From: an uncultured Collinsella sp.
GTDB lineage: Bacteria > Actinomycetota > Coriobacteriia > Coriobacteriales > Coriobacteriaceae
DNA: 64,000 nt
NCBI GenBank assembly: GCA_900758475.1
Contig: CAAERQ010000033.1
Coordinates: forward strand, 44,799 to 108,798
Reading direction: 5' to 3'
Positions 26,721-36,218 of the stretch are shown in pieces; the stretch's first letter is position 1, and each line of letters opens with the position of its first letter. The translations under genes and the position numbers were made by a program. A model generated the notes under the pieces. That model was not told the DNA's origin. It was given only the letters and a program-made list of their open reading frames with translations, and made no database searches.

Positions 26721-27193
26721 ATGACCACCCCCGGACGCCATGGATCGACCGTCACCGCACGTTCATGCGTGAGCACGGCCGGCGCCCCCAGGGAAACGCC
26801 GGCGATGCTCAGCAAACTCGGCCACGGCTCGTAGTGCATGGTGCAGGTATAGGTCCTAAACGTGCCAGAAAGAGAGAGCAGACTACCATCCGATGACGCC
26901 GTGCCTTGCTCGCTCGAGACCTCGACCTGTAGGTCATATCCCTCCATGGCATCCTGAATCTGAGCTTGAACGGTCGCGGAAGCGTCAATGGAGCTCTCGT
27001 CACCCTCCCCGCCCGGCGCCACAGCGTGCGCAAGCACGATGTCGGGCACCACGCGGTCGAAGCGCGCGACCGCGCCTGCAAAGATCATGACGTTGTACGC
27101 GACGAGAGCCAGCACGAGCAGGACAGGCGTGACCACGGCCATCTCGACCGTCGCCTGGGCACGCTCCTCGCGCAAGCCCGCGCGAATGCCCAT
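26717..27193 (-). CDS. TadE-like minor pilin protein
   Basis: 158-residue pseudopilin. N-terminal EERAQATVEMAVVTPVLLVLAL is the TadE signature: a charged head, a conserved Glu five residues into the hydrophobic helix, and a single membrane segment (~17-40). The rest is extracytoplasmic. Start overlaps the previous stop as TAATG. Expected to be processed by a prepilin peptidase and to assist Flp pilus assembly. Confidence 0.75.
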   Translation of the reverse strand: MGIRAGLREERAQATVEMAVVTPVLLVLALVAYNVMIFAGAVARFDRVVPDIVLAHAVAPGGEGDESSIDASATVQAQIQDAMEGYDLQVEVSSEQGTASSDGSLLSLSGTFRTYTCTMHYEPWPSLLSIAGVSLGAPAVLTHERAVTVDPWRPGVVM

Positions 27194-29358
27194 TACGACC
27201 CACCGCCAAAAGCTCCCACCAGCGTGGCAACATCGACAGTGAGCGGGATGGAGCGGCCACCGGGCAGCGGGATCTCCGCAAGCGTGAACACCGCGCTGCT
27301 GATGGTGCGCTCGACGTGATATTCCAAGGCCTCGCAAAGTGCCTTAGGGTCAGTCACACCCAAGGGGATTTTTCGCAGGATATCTTGAGTTTTGGAGATG
27401 CCTGCGATATCGGACCCCGGACTTTTGATGACATTGGCGGTATCGGTCAGCACCGGTTTTCTCAGACGCAAATCGCACGGTTCGAGTCCCAGCGCCGCCA
27501 CGGAGGACGAAACGGTGTCACCGAGCCAGGACGCGATGGAGCCCAACGCGCCGCTACCCCCTCCCAAGCCACCGATCAGCTCTCCCATAAGCTCGTCAGC
27601 CGCACCCTGGATGTCTCCGTACCCCACAAGCAGGCGGCCCCAAACATCCATAACGCCGTCGAGCACGCCGGCAACGCCGCCCGAACGCTCCTCCAGCGTC
27701 GAGAAGAAACGCGCGAGCACGTTGTTCCGCGCGGTCGCATCGTCGGGCGCCAGCACTGCAGCAGAAATTGCACCACGATCGCCAAGCTCAACTGCCGTGT
27801 TAAACGAAGAGTTGAGCTCGTCGGGACTCGTGACACCGCCCGAGACCGCAAAGGCGACCACGCCGTTGCGACCGGGCGGGGCGATGCGCGGGCGCTCGCC
27901 CGAAAGCTCTTTGATGGCGGTATCGAACGCATTGCCCGCACGGTCGGCTTCGTCCTCGGTTTGACGCTCGAGTTCGAGTTCCTTGTTGCGACAGTCGACG
28001 TAGTCCTCCAGGGCGTCTTTAAACTTGTCAAAGTGATACTCGAAGCCGTTTTTGATAGAGGTTGAAGGCGCCGCAACAGCACCAAGCGACGCAACGCCAA
28101 AATGGCATTTGCTGCATTTATCCTGCCCATCGTAATCGGCAAACGAAGCAAATCCGCTCGGCGTTCCTTTCTTATAGTTAGGGCAGGTCGTTCCGTAATG
28201 CAGATACGCCTTGCCATCGTTCACGCTAGTCGGCCACACTGCATCGGTGTAGAGCTCGGTCGCCCGAACCTCATCAGAGTTGCGCGGCAGCAGCGGAATA
28301 TAGGAGGAAACCCTGTCTCCGTTCTCGGTTATATATGCCCGATCGACCTCCGCGCTCGCATAGGTATAAAACGCCTTACGCGCCGCAGACTCGGCCTTCA
28401 TCTCGACACTCGAGCCTTGGGGCTTCTCATTTGTCAGACGCCAATGGTAGTAGTCCTTCGCGCGATCAAGGGCAACTTGAGGCTCCCACGTAACGCTCGA
28501 TGAGTAATGCGGATTTTGAACACCGGAGAGATCCGTTAGGCTTTTTGCGCGCTCCCACATACACGAACAGCTGCCGACCGAACCTTTATCCGATCCACCG
28601 CAATCCGCTAGCCAGGCACGCTCTTTGGCCTTCGCCGTCTCCTCCGATGCTTTTTGTAGCTCCTCGGCCGCGCGCTCCAGATCTTCCGACGCATCTTTAA
28701 TGGCATCGGTCGAGATTTCGGATCCTTCGAGCGCAACAAAATCCGACTCGGATGTCCTGGGCACGGCAAGCGCCGTACCGGTATAGGTCACACCGTCGGT
28801 ATCCTGCGCCGATACTGCCTGCATGGCACGCGCGGCAACCAGGTACGGCAAGGCGGTCTCAATCTTTTGCAGGCCCTTTGCCGCACTTTTGGCAAACTTG
28901 TTGCGTGTTTTAATGATCTGGGTTCCCGTATCGATGATATCGCTGCCAACGACCTCGGCGCCCGGAATAAGAATGGCAACCAAGCCGGTGCCGATCGTGG
29001 CAAACCCCGCCAGGCCCAAACTCAAAATGCTCGCATCCACCACCGTGGCGGCCGTGTGATAGGACGACACCACGTTGGCGCCCGCCAGTGCACCGCTATC
29101 GGCCGCCACCTGGGTATCTCCGGCGCGCGACATGCTCCATATCGCCGCGGTCGACGAAAACAGCAGCGTAAGCACCGCCAGAATGACAACCGCAGAGGAG
29201 AGCGTGGTATAGGCCCCGTCTTCGATAAACAAGTCGATACCGGCACGGCCCATAAAGCCGCCCCGCTTGCGGCGAGCGCCTGGTCGACGGCGAGCCGCAA
29301 ACCCTTGCGTCGCCCGCAACAGGCAGCGCCTAATCCCATGCAGCAATCCATGAATCAT
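27193..29358 (-). CDS. Large TadG-like surface protein
   Basis: 721-residue protein with an N-terminal membrane helix at about residues 47-72, preceded by IDLFIEDGAYTTLSSA, followed by a long extracytoplasmic region with heptad-like helical stretches (residues ~180-260, EDLERAAEELQKASEETAKAKERA) and paired cysteines (CGGSDKGSVGSCSCMW; CPNY ... CSKCHFG). I infer a TadG-like pilus or adhesion component from position and topology, without a recognisable von Willebrand domain. GGAGGGAG before ATG 29358; overlaps the previous gene by 29 bp. Confidence 0.6.
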   Translation of the reverse strand: MIHGLLHGIRRCLLRATQGFAARRRPGARRKRGGFMGRAGIDLFIEDGAYTTLSSAVVILAVLTLLFSSTAAIWSMSRAGDTQVAADSGALAGANVVSSYHTAATVVDASILSLGLAGFATIGTGLVAILIPGAEVVGSDIIDTGTQIIKTRNKFAKSAAKGLQKIETALPYLVAARAMQAVSAQDTDGVTYTGTALAVPRTSESDFVALEGSEISTDAIKDASEDLERAAEELQKASEETAKAKERAWLADCGGSDKGSVGSCSCMWERAKSLTDLSGVQNPHYSSSVTWEPQVALDRAKDYYHWRLTNEKPQGSSVEMKAESAARKAFYTYASAEVDRAYITENGDRVSSYIPLLPRNSDEVRATELYTDAVWPTSVNDGKAYLHYGTTCPNYKKGTPSGFASFADYDGQDKCSKCHFGVASLGAVAAPSTSIKNGFEYHFDKFKDALEDYVDCRNKELELERQTEDEADRAGNAFDTAIKELSGERPRIAPPGRNGVVAFAVSGGVTSPDELNSSFNTAVELGDRGAISAAVLAPDDATARNNVLARFFSTLEERSGGVAGVLDGVMDVWGRLLVGYGDIQGAADELMGELIGGLGGGSGALGSIASWLGDTVSSSVAALGLEPCDLRLRKPVLTDTANVIKSPGSDIAGISKTQDILRKIPLGVTDPKALCEALEYHVERTISSAVFTLAEIPLPGGRSIPLTVDVATLVGAFGGGS

Positions 29359-29842
29359 AATCTCCCTCCAGCCATTCGGGACGCGATCGATACGAGACGT
29401 CGACCTTGAGCTCGACATAGCCGCCCTCACCCGCACTGCCCATGGCCTGCACAAATGCACCGATCACGGGCAGCGGCTTAACCTCGCCGGCAACAGACAC
29501 GGACGAAACGCCACCGGCACCGGCCCGCCCCAACTCGATATCCCACGACAGCGGCCCGCCGGCATGAAAAATCGAGACGTTGGGCACCGCGGCAAGTCTG
29601 CGGCGAGTGAACTCCTTAAGGTCATCGTCGTCCTCCACCGTCGTCGTGGTCATAAGCCGCGCGGTCTCGGCGGCGGCAGACTCCATGACCGCACGCGTAT
29701 AGAGCAGGCACACCGGCTGCAACGCGAGCAAGATAAGTGTCAAAAACGTCGGCAGCAAAAAGGCGGCCTCGACCGTAGATTGCGCCCGATCCTCGCACGC
29801 GATATCAATACAGAGCGATGTCCTTGGCACCCGTCGCGGCAT
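29330..29842 (-). CDS. TadE-like minor pilin protein
   Basis: 170-residue pseudopilin. CEDRAQSTVEAAFLLPTFLTLILLAL is the TadE-type processing and helix region with the conserved Glu. The rest (residues ~50-170) is extracytoplasmic. The exact start is uncertain: ATG 29842 has only a weak ribosome-binding site and overlaps the preceding gene by 38 bp, as expected for translational coupling in this tightly packed operon. Confidence 0.7.
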   Translation of the reverse strand: MPRRVPRTSLCIDIACEDRAQSTVEAAFLLPTFLTLILLALQPVCLLYTRAVMESAAAETARLMTTTTVEDDDDLKEFTRRRLAAVPNVSIFHAGGPLSWDIELGRAGAGGVSSVSVAGEVKPLPVIGAFVQAMGSAGEGGYVELKVDVSYRSRPEWLEGDYDSWIAAWD

Positions 29843-30023
29843 CGATAACCGACGATGGGGCGACGCCATGAGACGCCGCCCGCTCGACCAGTGCCGCCAA
29901 GCGCCCATCGGCGCCAGCGCGCCAAAGCCCCGCAATCGCCAGCACAATCGATAACAGCGCCACGGTGACGATGGCGTATTCGACGGTCGACTGAGCAGAT
30001 TCCTCACGCAGGACATCATGCAT
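29805..30023 (-). CDS. Small Flp/TadE-like pilin protein, 72 residues
   Basis: MHDVLREESAQSTVEYAIVT begins a short type IVb pilin-like N-terminus: charged leader, Glu-Tyr pair at +5/+6 and a hydrophobic helix (~18-38). The remaining 35 residues are short, as in Flp-type pilins. GGAGGGG ribosome-binding site, 1 bp from the preceding stop. Confidence 0.7.
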   Translation of the reverse strand: MHDVLREESAQSTVEYAIVTVALLSIVLAIAGLWRAGADGRLAALVERAASHGVAPSSVIDAATGAKDIALY

Positions 30024-30024
30024 T

Positions 30025-30588
30025 TCACGACCCCTCCTTTGACTCCGTTGTTTGCGGAACCAGACGCACGGCACGCAGGCGGCACGAGGCATCGCCGGCA
30101 TCCGCAGCAACCGTCACCATATCGACCCAGCCTCGCCCATCGCGCACGATGGCGCCCCATACGTTGCCCTTAATATCGAGATAGCCGCTCAGGGCGAGCT
30201 GGGCCGTGGGCACCTCGCGGTAGGCGCGCAACAGGTCTGCCGCCGCCTCGGTCATCGGCCGGTCCTCGGACCATGCGAGCCGAACCGCGATCGCGTTGCC
30301 TGCAGACGGCTCCGTCGCGCTGGCAGCCCGCTCGTCGAGTGCCTGTAAAAAGGTCTGAGCCGTGACGGCGGCATTCCGACCGCCCATATCTCGCGCGCCT
30401 TCCGCTTGTGACACCGCCGCCGAGCCCGATCCCAAATCGGCAGCAGCGCCTGGACGCTGCTGCCGCGCAACACCCAGCCCCCAAAGCGTCACCGCTATTG
30501 CTACGAGCAAACAGACGAGCACCAGCGGCGAACCAACAGGCCGCCTGCCTCCTACAGGCTGTTGATGCCGTCTTTGATCGCGTTCCAT
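30025..30588 (-). CDS. Membrane-anchored hypothetical in the tad operon
   Basis: Up to 187 residues: a basic N-terminus, one membrane helix (residues ~22-42, LVLVCLLVAIAVTLWGLGV) and an extracytoplasmic domain with a single pair of motifs I do not recognise (LSGYLDIKGNVWGAIV). The start is doubtful: the ATG at 30588 overlaps flp by 37 bp and lacks a good ribosome-binding site. Its place between flp and the minor pilins suggests a role in pilus assembly. Confidence 0.55.
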   Translation of the reverse strand: MERDQRRHQQPVGGRRPVGSPLVLVCLLVAIAVTLWGLGVARQQRPGAAADLGSGSAAVSQAEGARDMGGRNAAVTAQTFLQALDERAASATEPSAGNAIAVRLAWSEDRPMTEAAADLLRAYREVPTAQLALSGYLDIKGNVWGAIVRDGRGWVDMVTVAADAGDASCRLRAVRLVPQTTESKEGS

Positions 30589-30785
30589 AGTTCTTCGACT
30601 TTGCTCTTAAACGCGACGATGGCGATAATCGCGATCACTACGAGCACGCCGACCAAGATGGCGTATTCGGTAGTGCCCTGCGCGCTCTCCTCCCGCAACA
30701 GCGCCTCGGCACGCTGGCGAGCGCGGATTGCCCGGCAAAAAGCCCAGCTCCAAGCCTTGCCCGCAATGTCGGTCATCGTGTTCAT
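30552..30785 (-). CDS. flp: Flp-type major pilin
   Basis: 77-residue type IVb prepilin. The EESAQGTTEYAILVGVLVVI segment gives the Gly/Thr cleavage zone, Glu-Tyr pair, and hydrophobic assembly helix, followed by a short charged C-terminus. The leader before cleavage is long (~37 residues), which is unusual for Flp. GGGAGGAA ribosome-binding site. Major subunit of the pilus made by the tad genes. Confidence 0.85.
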   Translation of the reverse strand: MNTMTDIAGKAWSWAFCRAIRARQRAEALLREESAQGTTEYAILVGVLVVIAIIAIVAFKSKVEELWNAIKDGINSL

Positions 30786-30795
30786 GTATTCCTCC

Positions 30796-31437
30796 CTACA
30801 TCATCCCGCCTGCTCCCAGCAGCGGGCCCAATATGGACAGAAGCAACGCCGGCAAGATGAGCGTGCCGGTGGGAATCAGCAACTTGACCGGCGCGCGCTC
30901 GATCTCGCGCTCGACTGCGGCGCGATGGGCCGCACGGATCTCGCGACTTTGAGCAGCCAGCGTCTCGGCCAGCGGAGCGCCCAGGGCAAGCGCTTGCCCC
31001 ACCGTGATGGCAAAGGTCTCAAGCGCCCTCACGTCCAGGTCGCGCGCGGCGGCCAACAACTCGTCCTCACGCGTGCCCACGCCCACCTGCCACGCCATGC
31101 AGGCCCGCTCAAGGCGAAGAGCCAGCACTGACCGGCGGTTGGCGCAGAAAATCTCAAGCGCCGCATCAAACGAAAGGCCGGCCGAAAGACCCAAGCGCAC
31201 AACATCGATCATCTCGGACACTTCGCCGAGCGACACTCGCGCCGGGCCGCCCGCTCCAACCGCGCCCTTCACTCGCGCGGTCAGGGCATCGACCACCGAG
31301 CGACCCGCGGCAATGACCAGTACCGCCTCACGCTTGCAGGCCCCTGCGATCTTGCGCGCATCCGCCCGATCCAAACCCGTCGCGACAAATACACTCAGGG
31401 CACACAGGCAAGCCACAACTGCAACCAGGGCGCTCAT
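30796..31437 (-). CDS. tadC: Tad pilus inner-membrane platform protein TadC
   Basis: 213-residue T2SSF-domain protein with membrane helices at the N-terminus and at the C-terminus (LLIPTGTLILPALLLSILGPLL). Cytoplasmic helical domain holds LSAGLSFDAAL and GQALALGAPLAETL, typical of the family. ATG at 31437 overlaps the tadB stop as ATGA. Forms the platform with TadB. Confidence 0.87.
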   Translation of the reverse strand: MSALVAVVACLCALSVFVATGLDRADARKIAGACKREAVLVIAAGRSVVDALTARVKGAVGAGGPARVSLGEVSEMIDVVRLGLSAGLSFDAALEIFCANRRSVLALRLERACMAWQVGVGTREDELLAAARDLDVRALETFAITVGQALALGAPLAETLAAQSREIRAAHRAAVEREIERAPVKLLIPTGTLILPALLLSILGPLLGAGGMM

Positions 31438-32360
31438 AGCTCCACCCGCATAATGCGCCGGATAACCACCAGGGCAACGACGTTGAGGGCTAGACCCAGC
31501 ACCACAGCGCCCGCACCGGCAGGCGTCGCAAGACCGCGACGAAAATCTGCCGAAAGCAGCGCCAACACCGCGCACATGCCCGCCGGCATCGCCGCGACCA
31601 TATGCGCAGACATGCGAGCCTGCGACGTCTTAACATCCAGGCGGCGCTTGAGCTCAATGCGCTCCCCCACCATGCTCGACGCCTCGGACAGTAAGTCGGC
31701 AAGCGGAGCACCGGTGCGCTGAGACACCTTAAGCGCCAAGGTCACAAGCGAAAGGCCGGGGGCGTCGATGCGCACGAGCAAGTCATCGAGCGCGTCGGTC
31801 GCCGAGATGCCGCAATCGATCGCCGCCGCTACCCGCAAAAACTCGGTATGCACCGGTTCTTGCGCATGAGCGCCCACAAAGCGCATGCCCTGGGCCAGCG
31901 AATGTCCCGAGGCAAGCGACATGGAAAGTGCGGTAAACGCCTCGGGCATGGCCTCTACTGCATCGTGTTGCTCGCGCCGGCTCTCAAAGCCATCCCGAGC
32001 GGCGCCAGCGGCAATCGGAGCAACAAGTCCCAAGGCAAACCCGAGGGGCGATAACGACACCATCGTTAGCAAAACGCAGCAGACACCGCTCGATAGCAGC
32101 AGAAACGCCAAACGCCCCGAAGCATCTTCGATCACGAGGCCAAGGCGACGCGCCGGAGCCAGCGATGCCCACGAACGGGCAATCTTTTTCAGCAGATCGT
32201 TTTCCACCAACTCACGCGGCAGCTTCTCTGCCACCGTCTCGAACGCCTGACGCGCCAGCTCCGCCGGCGGCACCTGCGGCACACGAGGTTCCGCCCCGCA
32301 CGCCGTCGCGACAGAAAACCCTGCCAAACCCCCTACGACGAGGGGCACAGCGACCTCCAT
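31434..32360 (-). CDS. tadB: Tad pilus inner-membrane platform protein TadB
   Basis: 308 residues. Membrane helices near residues 88-130 and 255-302 flank a cytoplasmic T2SSF domain (AMPEAFTALSMSLASGHSLAQGM; SQRTGAPLADLLSEASSMVGERIELKRRL). Acts with TadC and the TadA ATPase. GGAGGTGG precedes the ATG; it overlaps tadA by 28 bp. Confidence 0.9.
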   Translation of the reverse strand: MEVAVPLVVGGLAGFSVATACGAEPRVPQVPPAELARQAFETVAEKLPRELVENDLLKKIARSWASLAPARRLGLVIEDASGRLAFLLLSSGVCCVLLTMVSLSPLGFALGLVAPIAAGAARDGFESRREQHDAVEAMPEAFTALSMSLASGHSLAQGMRFVGAHAQEPVHTEFLRVAAAIDCGISATDALDDLLVRIDAPGLSLVTLALKVSQRTGAPLADLLSEASSMVGERIELKRRLDVKTSQARMSAHMVAAMPAGMCAVLALLSADFRRGLATPAGAGAVVLGLALNVVALVVIRRIMRVEL

Positions 32361-33661
32361 TCGTCCACCTCCTCTTGTGTGAGCGTCCCCGACCGCAGGC
32401 CTTCTGCGATAAACGGCGGCTCGCGGTCAAGCGTCCAGGTGCGCTCGGCGGCATCGAAAGTCACATAGCGCTCGAGCTCTACGCCGCCCGACGCGGCGCG
32501 ACGCACCCCCGAATACGAGGAGACGAAGCGCCTGCCATCGACGTGGCGCTCGGACATCACGATGCCGTCGAGCGCCATGGCAATCTGCTCTTCGATGAGC
32601 TCGCTCGGCAGATCGATGCCATAACGTGCAAGCAACGTCAGACGCACCACGGTCTCCTGCTCGGAACCCGCATGAAGCGTGGTGAGCGACCCGTCGTGGC
32701 CCGTGTTCATGGCCTGCAACATGTCGCAGCACTCGGCACCGCGCACCTCGCCCACCACGATGCGGTCGGGGCGCATGCGCAGGGCATTGGTCACCAGGTC
32801 GCGGATCGTCACCGCGCCCTCGCCCTCAATTGAAGCCTCGCGCGCCTCTAGACGCACCACGTGCGGATGATGCGCAAACTTGAGCTCGGCAGAGTCCTCG
32901 ATCGTCACGATGCGCTCGCCGGTGGAAATCTCACATGACAACGCGTTGAGCAGGGTGGTCTTACCAGATCCCGTGCCTCCCGCAACCGCCAGGTCCTGTC
33001 GCAGCGACACCGCGCACGACAACAGCTGCGCATACCAAAGCGGCAGCGACCCCAGCCCCACAAGCTCGTCCAGCGAGCAGATGCGGTCCGAGAACTTTCG
33101 GATGGTGAGAATCGGTCCGTCAATCGCCACAGGCGGAATCACCGCGTTGACGCGATAGCCCGTTTTGAGGCGGGCGTTGACGATGGGGCTGCGCTCGTCG
33201 ATACGGCGGCCAAGTGGCGAGATGATGCGGTCGATAAGCACACGGATCTGTTCATCATCCTCAAACGCATGCTCGATGGGGTGCAAGACGCCGCCGCGTT
33301 CAAAGAAAGCCGAGCGGCAGCCGTTGATCATGATCTCGGTAACGGTGTCGTCCTCGATGAGCGGCTGCAACGGCCCCAGGCCCACTACGTCATCCAAAAT
33401 CTCGTCGATGATGGTCTCGCGCTCGGTCGTCGCGAGATCGGTCGGTTCCTCAACATTGAGCGCCGCCTCCACCGCGGGACGCAATTCCGAGCGGGCAAGT
33501 GCCGGGTCGATATAGGCGCTGATACGCGCCACTTCGTCGTAACCCATGCGGTCCATCACGGCGCACTTGGTGCGTCGTTTCACCGCGCGGCGACGCCCCG
33601 CATCTACAGGCGCTGCCCCCGCTGCAGCGCCGGCAGCCTTAATCCTCGTTTGCAGGCTCAT
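32333..33661 (-). CDS. tadA: Tad pilus secretion ATPase TadA (CpaF)
   Basis: 442-residue hexameric ATPase of the type II/IV secretion superfamily. Walker [16 protein letters not shown] near residue 235, the Asp box TIEDSAEL, Walker [12 protein letters not shown] and the His box [12 protein letters not shown] are all intact. Powers assembly of Flp pilin. ATG overlaps the tadZ stop (ATGA). Confidence 0.95.
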   Translation of the reverse strand: MSLQTRIKAAGAAAGAAPVDAGRRRAVKRRTKCAVMDRMGYDEVARISAYIDPALARSELRPAVEAALNVEEPTDLATTERETIIDEILDDVVGLGPLQPLIEDDTVTEIMINGCRSAFFERGGVLHPIEHAFEDDEQIRVLIDRIISPLGRRIDERSPIVNARLKTGYRVNAVIPPVAIDGPILTIRKFSDRICSLDELVGLGSLPLWYAQLLSCAVSLRQDLAVAGGTGSGKTTLLNALSCEISTGERIVTIEDSAELKFAHHPHVVRLEAREASIEGEGAVTIRDLVTNALRMRPDRIVVGEVRGAECCDMLQAMNTGHDGSLTTLHAGSEQETVVRLTLLARYGIDLPSELIEEQIAMALDGIVMSERHVDGRRFVSSYSGVRRAASGGVELERYVTFDAAERTWTLDREPPFIAEGLRSGTLTQEEVDEWRSLCPSS

Positions 33662-35307
33662 CGCTGATCACCCTCGCGCGACCAGGGAAGGCGGATACGC
33701 GGGCGTTCGGTGCGCGTTGCACGGTCGGCGACCATATCGCTCCAAGGGCCGACGGCGCACCCCAGTTCCACGAGCATCTCGCGCGTGGCCTCGCGCACGC
33801 TGGTCGCAAAAGCACTGGTCTGCCCCACTGCCTCATCAGCGCGCCCAAACGCCATGAGCGCGGCGAGATCCTGCCCGCCATCGGCGATACGAATCTTGGA
33901 GCTCAACGCACAGGCAATCTCAAAGCGCATGGCGACGTCCTCGTCTGCCCCGCGCGCACCGAACCGGTTGAACACGGCGCTCATGCGCGTGCGCGGCACA
34001 CCTACTCGACTTGCCAGTTCAATGACGCGCGACGCCGATGTCGCGGACGACACCGCAGCATCGCCAACGATCAGGCAGCGGTCGCTCGCCGCCACCGCAG
34101 CCGCCACGGCGTCGCCCCAAAAGACCGAGGTATCGATAAAGACTACGTCGGATTCGCGACGCAAAACATCAAGCAGTAGCTCCACCGGACGTGCCATGAG
34201 CTCGGCTTGCTCGGGCGCCGCAACGGGACCCCAGAGCGTAACGCCTGGCGCCACGCGCATCGATGTGGCTACGATATCCGGCTCGGTGAGCGCGCCCGCC
34301 GCCGCCGGCTCGATAAGTGCCGCCATATCGCGCGGAGCATCGACGCCTAACAAGTCGTAAAGGTTTCCAAACATCAGGTCCAGGTCGAGCACGGCGGCAC
34401 GCAAGCCCAACAGCGACGATGTGTGTGCCATGGTGGCAACGATCGTCGACTTGCCGCAACCGCCCGAACCCGAAATGGCGCAGATGACCGGAGCTCGATG
34501 CTGCGGAGCGGCAGCGTCTGCCGGCGGCATCGGAGGCGGCGGGGCGGGCGTCGGCGACAGCGTCCCCGTCTCCCCCGCCGCAACCACACGCTGCGTCCAA
34601 GCCGGCATGGCAGCTTGTTCGGTCTGCAAGGCAGGCTCGTTCTGTGCAATCTGCTCATGCTGCATCAGCGACAACTCGCCGCACCCGGCAAAGCCCTCAA
34701 CTTCGTCGAGTTCATCCGCCAGATTCACGCCGTGCACGTATCCCATATCTACAGCCGGGGAGTCGCCAGCATGCTGTGCCGGCCCTCCAGCGTCATCGTA
34801 TACAAGGGGGTTCCGGGGGCGCCGACCATGCTCGGCTTCCGCTTTTCCATAATCATCAACACGCGGGCCTCTTGTAGCGCGAGGCGCCCCGGGTTCCCTA
34901 TCAACAAAAGCATCGGGCTCAATCGTCATGCGCCGATCGGAATCAACCGCTCCCTCGCCCGCGCGCCCGTTGCCGCATATACTGTGCGCAGCGATGACCT
35001 CGGTCGCCCCCGCGCGAAACAGTCCCTCGATATCCGACGGATCGAGCGCTTCTATCAACACGACCACGCGACTCACGCGGCCTTCGGCCGTCAGGCGCGC
35101 AACAGTCTTGCGCACATCTTCGATATCAAACAGAGACGCCGCGATGATGGCAGCCCCGCGGCGCGACGGAAACGCCCGCGCCATGGAAACCAGCCCGTCC
35201 AGGTCACCCACGCGAAGCACCTGTGCACCCGCATCACGGCCCTCGACTTCCTGCTGCAACAGCCCGTAATCGCCGCACGCGCAGCACGCAAGCCAGATCG
35301 CCTTCAT
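33658..35307 (-). CDS. TadZ/CpaE-like pilus localisation ATPase
   Basis: 549 residues in three parts: an N-terminal receiver-like region (~1-110, VVVLIEALDPSDIEGLFRAG without a recognisable phospho-Asp), a long acidic, Pro/Ala-rich low-complexity linker (~110-270), and a MinD/ParA-type P-loop domain with deviant Walker A SGSGGCGKST and DLDLMFGN. CpaE and TadZ proteins position the pilus machine at the membrane. The linker is unusually long. ATG shares one base with the upstream stop (TGATG). Confidence 0.8.
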   Translation of the reverse strand: MKAIWLACCACGDYGLLQQEVEGRDAGAQVLRVGDLDGLVSMARAFPSRRGAAIIAASLFDIEDVRKTVARLTAEGRVSRVVVLIEALDPSDIEGLFRAGATEVIAAHSICGNGRAGEGAVDSDRRMTIEPDAFVDREPGAPRATRGPRVDDYGKAEAEHGRRPRNPLVYDDAGGPAQHAGDSPAVDMGYVHGVNLADELDEVEGFAGCGELSLMQHEQIAQNEPALQTEQAAMPAWTQRVVAAGETGTLSPTPAPPPPMPPADAAAPQHRAPVICAISGSGGCGKSTIVATMAHTSSLLGLRAAVLDLDLMFGNLYDLLGVDAPRDMAALIEPAAAGALTEPDIVATSMRVAPGVTLWGPVAAPEQAELMARPVELLLDVLRRESDVVFIDTSVFWGDAVAAAVAASDRCLIVGDAAVSSATSASRVIELASRVGVPRTRMSAVFNRFGARGADEDVAMRFEIACALSSKIRIADGGQDLAALMAFGRADEAVGQTSAFATSVREATREMLVELGCAVGPWSDMVADRATRTERPRIRLPWSREGDQR

Positions 35308-35966
35308 CACTCGTCGCCTCCGCTCTTTTTGCCGCGCGCCGTGGCGGGAATCGTCAAGCTGACCGTTCCCTTGCCCGAGGCTCCCAGCAGTTCCTTGACG
35401 TCTTCGGGGTCAGCCGCCAGCGTCACCCATTCGATCTTGCCCTCGCGCGTGGCACCGGAATTCTCACTGGTATCGATCACGTGCGCGCCGCACAGTCGAT
35501 CGGTTACGCCATCTTTTTGCACGTACACGTCCACATAGCTGCCCACGCCCGTGGCACCGCCGACCGAGTGCTCGGCATCGACCGCCACCGAAACGGCGAC
35601 CTTGCCCTTAGGCACCTCGAGCTTGTGGCTCTCGGCCTTGGTGTAGACATTGCAGATCACGGCGTTTTTGGGAATACGCGAAGTCGTCACGTCGCCGCGC
35701 ACCTGGCGCAGCTCGGTCGCCGCGTCACGCGGCAGCAGGCTCGTCAGCCATTCCTGGGTTATGACATTGGTCTCATCGAGGGTCTCGCCCACATCGATAT
35801 CGCGCGCCGCGACGCATACCTCGACGCGATCGCCACCGTATTTTGCCAAAGTCTCGGCCTGGGCCTGTTCGGCTTGCGAGCGGATCGACGAGCCGTAAAC
35901 CATGCAGAGCAGAGCAGCGAGCACGCCCGCGACCAGACTGATGGCGATGCGCTTGCTCTTGTTCAC
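35307..35966 (-). CDS. RcpC/CpaB-like pilus assembly protein (SAF domain)
   Basis: 219 residues: one membrane helix (residues ~8-27), then SAF domain (VCVAARDIDVGETLDETNV) and CpaB C-terminal domain. First gene of the tad operon. GTG at 35966 sits five bases after AGAGGAG and is preferred over the ATG at 35981. In other systems CpaB stabilises the pilus channel or modifies pili; in this Gram-positive it would act on the outer face of the membrane. Confidence 0.8.
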   Translation of the reverse strand: MNKSKRIAISLVAGVLAALLCMVYGSSIRSQAEQAQAETLAKYGGDRVEVCVAARDIDVGETLDETNVITQEWLTSLLPRDAATELRQVRGDVTTSRIPKNAVICNVYTKAESHKLEVPKGKVAVSVAVDAEHSVGGATGVGSYVDVYVQKDGVTDRLCGAHVIDTSENSGATREGKIEWVTLAADPEDVKELLGASGKGTVSLTIPATARGKKSGGDE

Positions 35967-36166
35967 GGCCGCTCCTCTCATGGCAGTGCCGGGCGAATGC
36001 CCGTACCACCATTGTCTGGGCGGTCAGAGTGCAAAGCGGCGCAATCGCGATCTTGGTTTTCGATGTCAAACCAATCGCCGACCAAAAGCTGACCAGCCCG
36101 TCAAGCTCGTGGCAAGGTTTTGGTCAGAACGTCGGCAAAACGCATATTTCGAGGCGCTTTGGCAGC
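35967..36166. promoter_or_regulatory. Region upstream of the tad operon
   Basis: 200 bp without a gene between the rsgA terminator and cpaB; presumably holds the tad promoter, but I could not pick out convincing -35/-10 boxes. Confidence 0.3.
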
Positions 36167-36201
36167 AAAAAAGCCGCCTCCCAAGCAGTTAGGAGACGGC
36201 T
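36167..36201 (-). terminator. Terminator of rsgA
   Basis: Minus-strand AGCCGTCTCC, loop, GGAGGCGGCT followed by TTTTTT; stops rsgA transcription before the tad operon. Confidence 0.85.
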
Positions 36202-36218
36202 GTCATAGGAAAATTCAA

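Noticed and set aside
36040..36150. Inverted repeat GACCAAAAGCTGACC/GGTTTTGGTCAG
   Set aside because: The match is short and imperfect; not enough to call an element.
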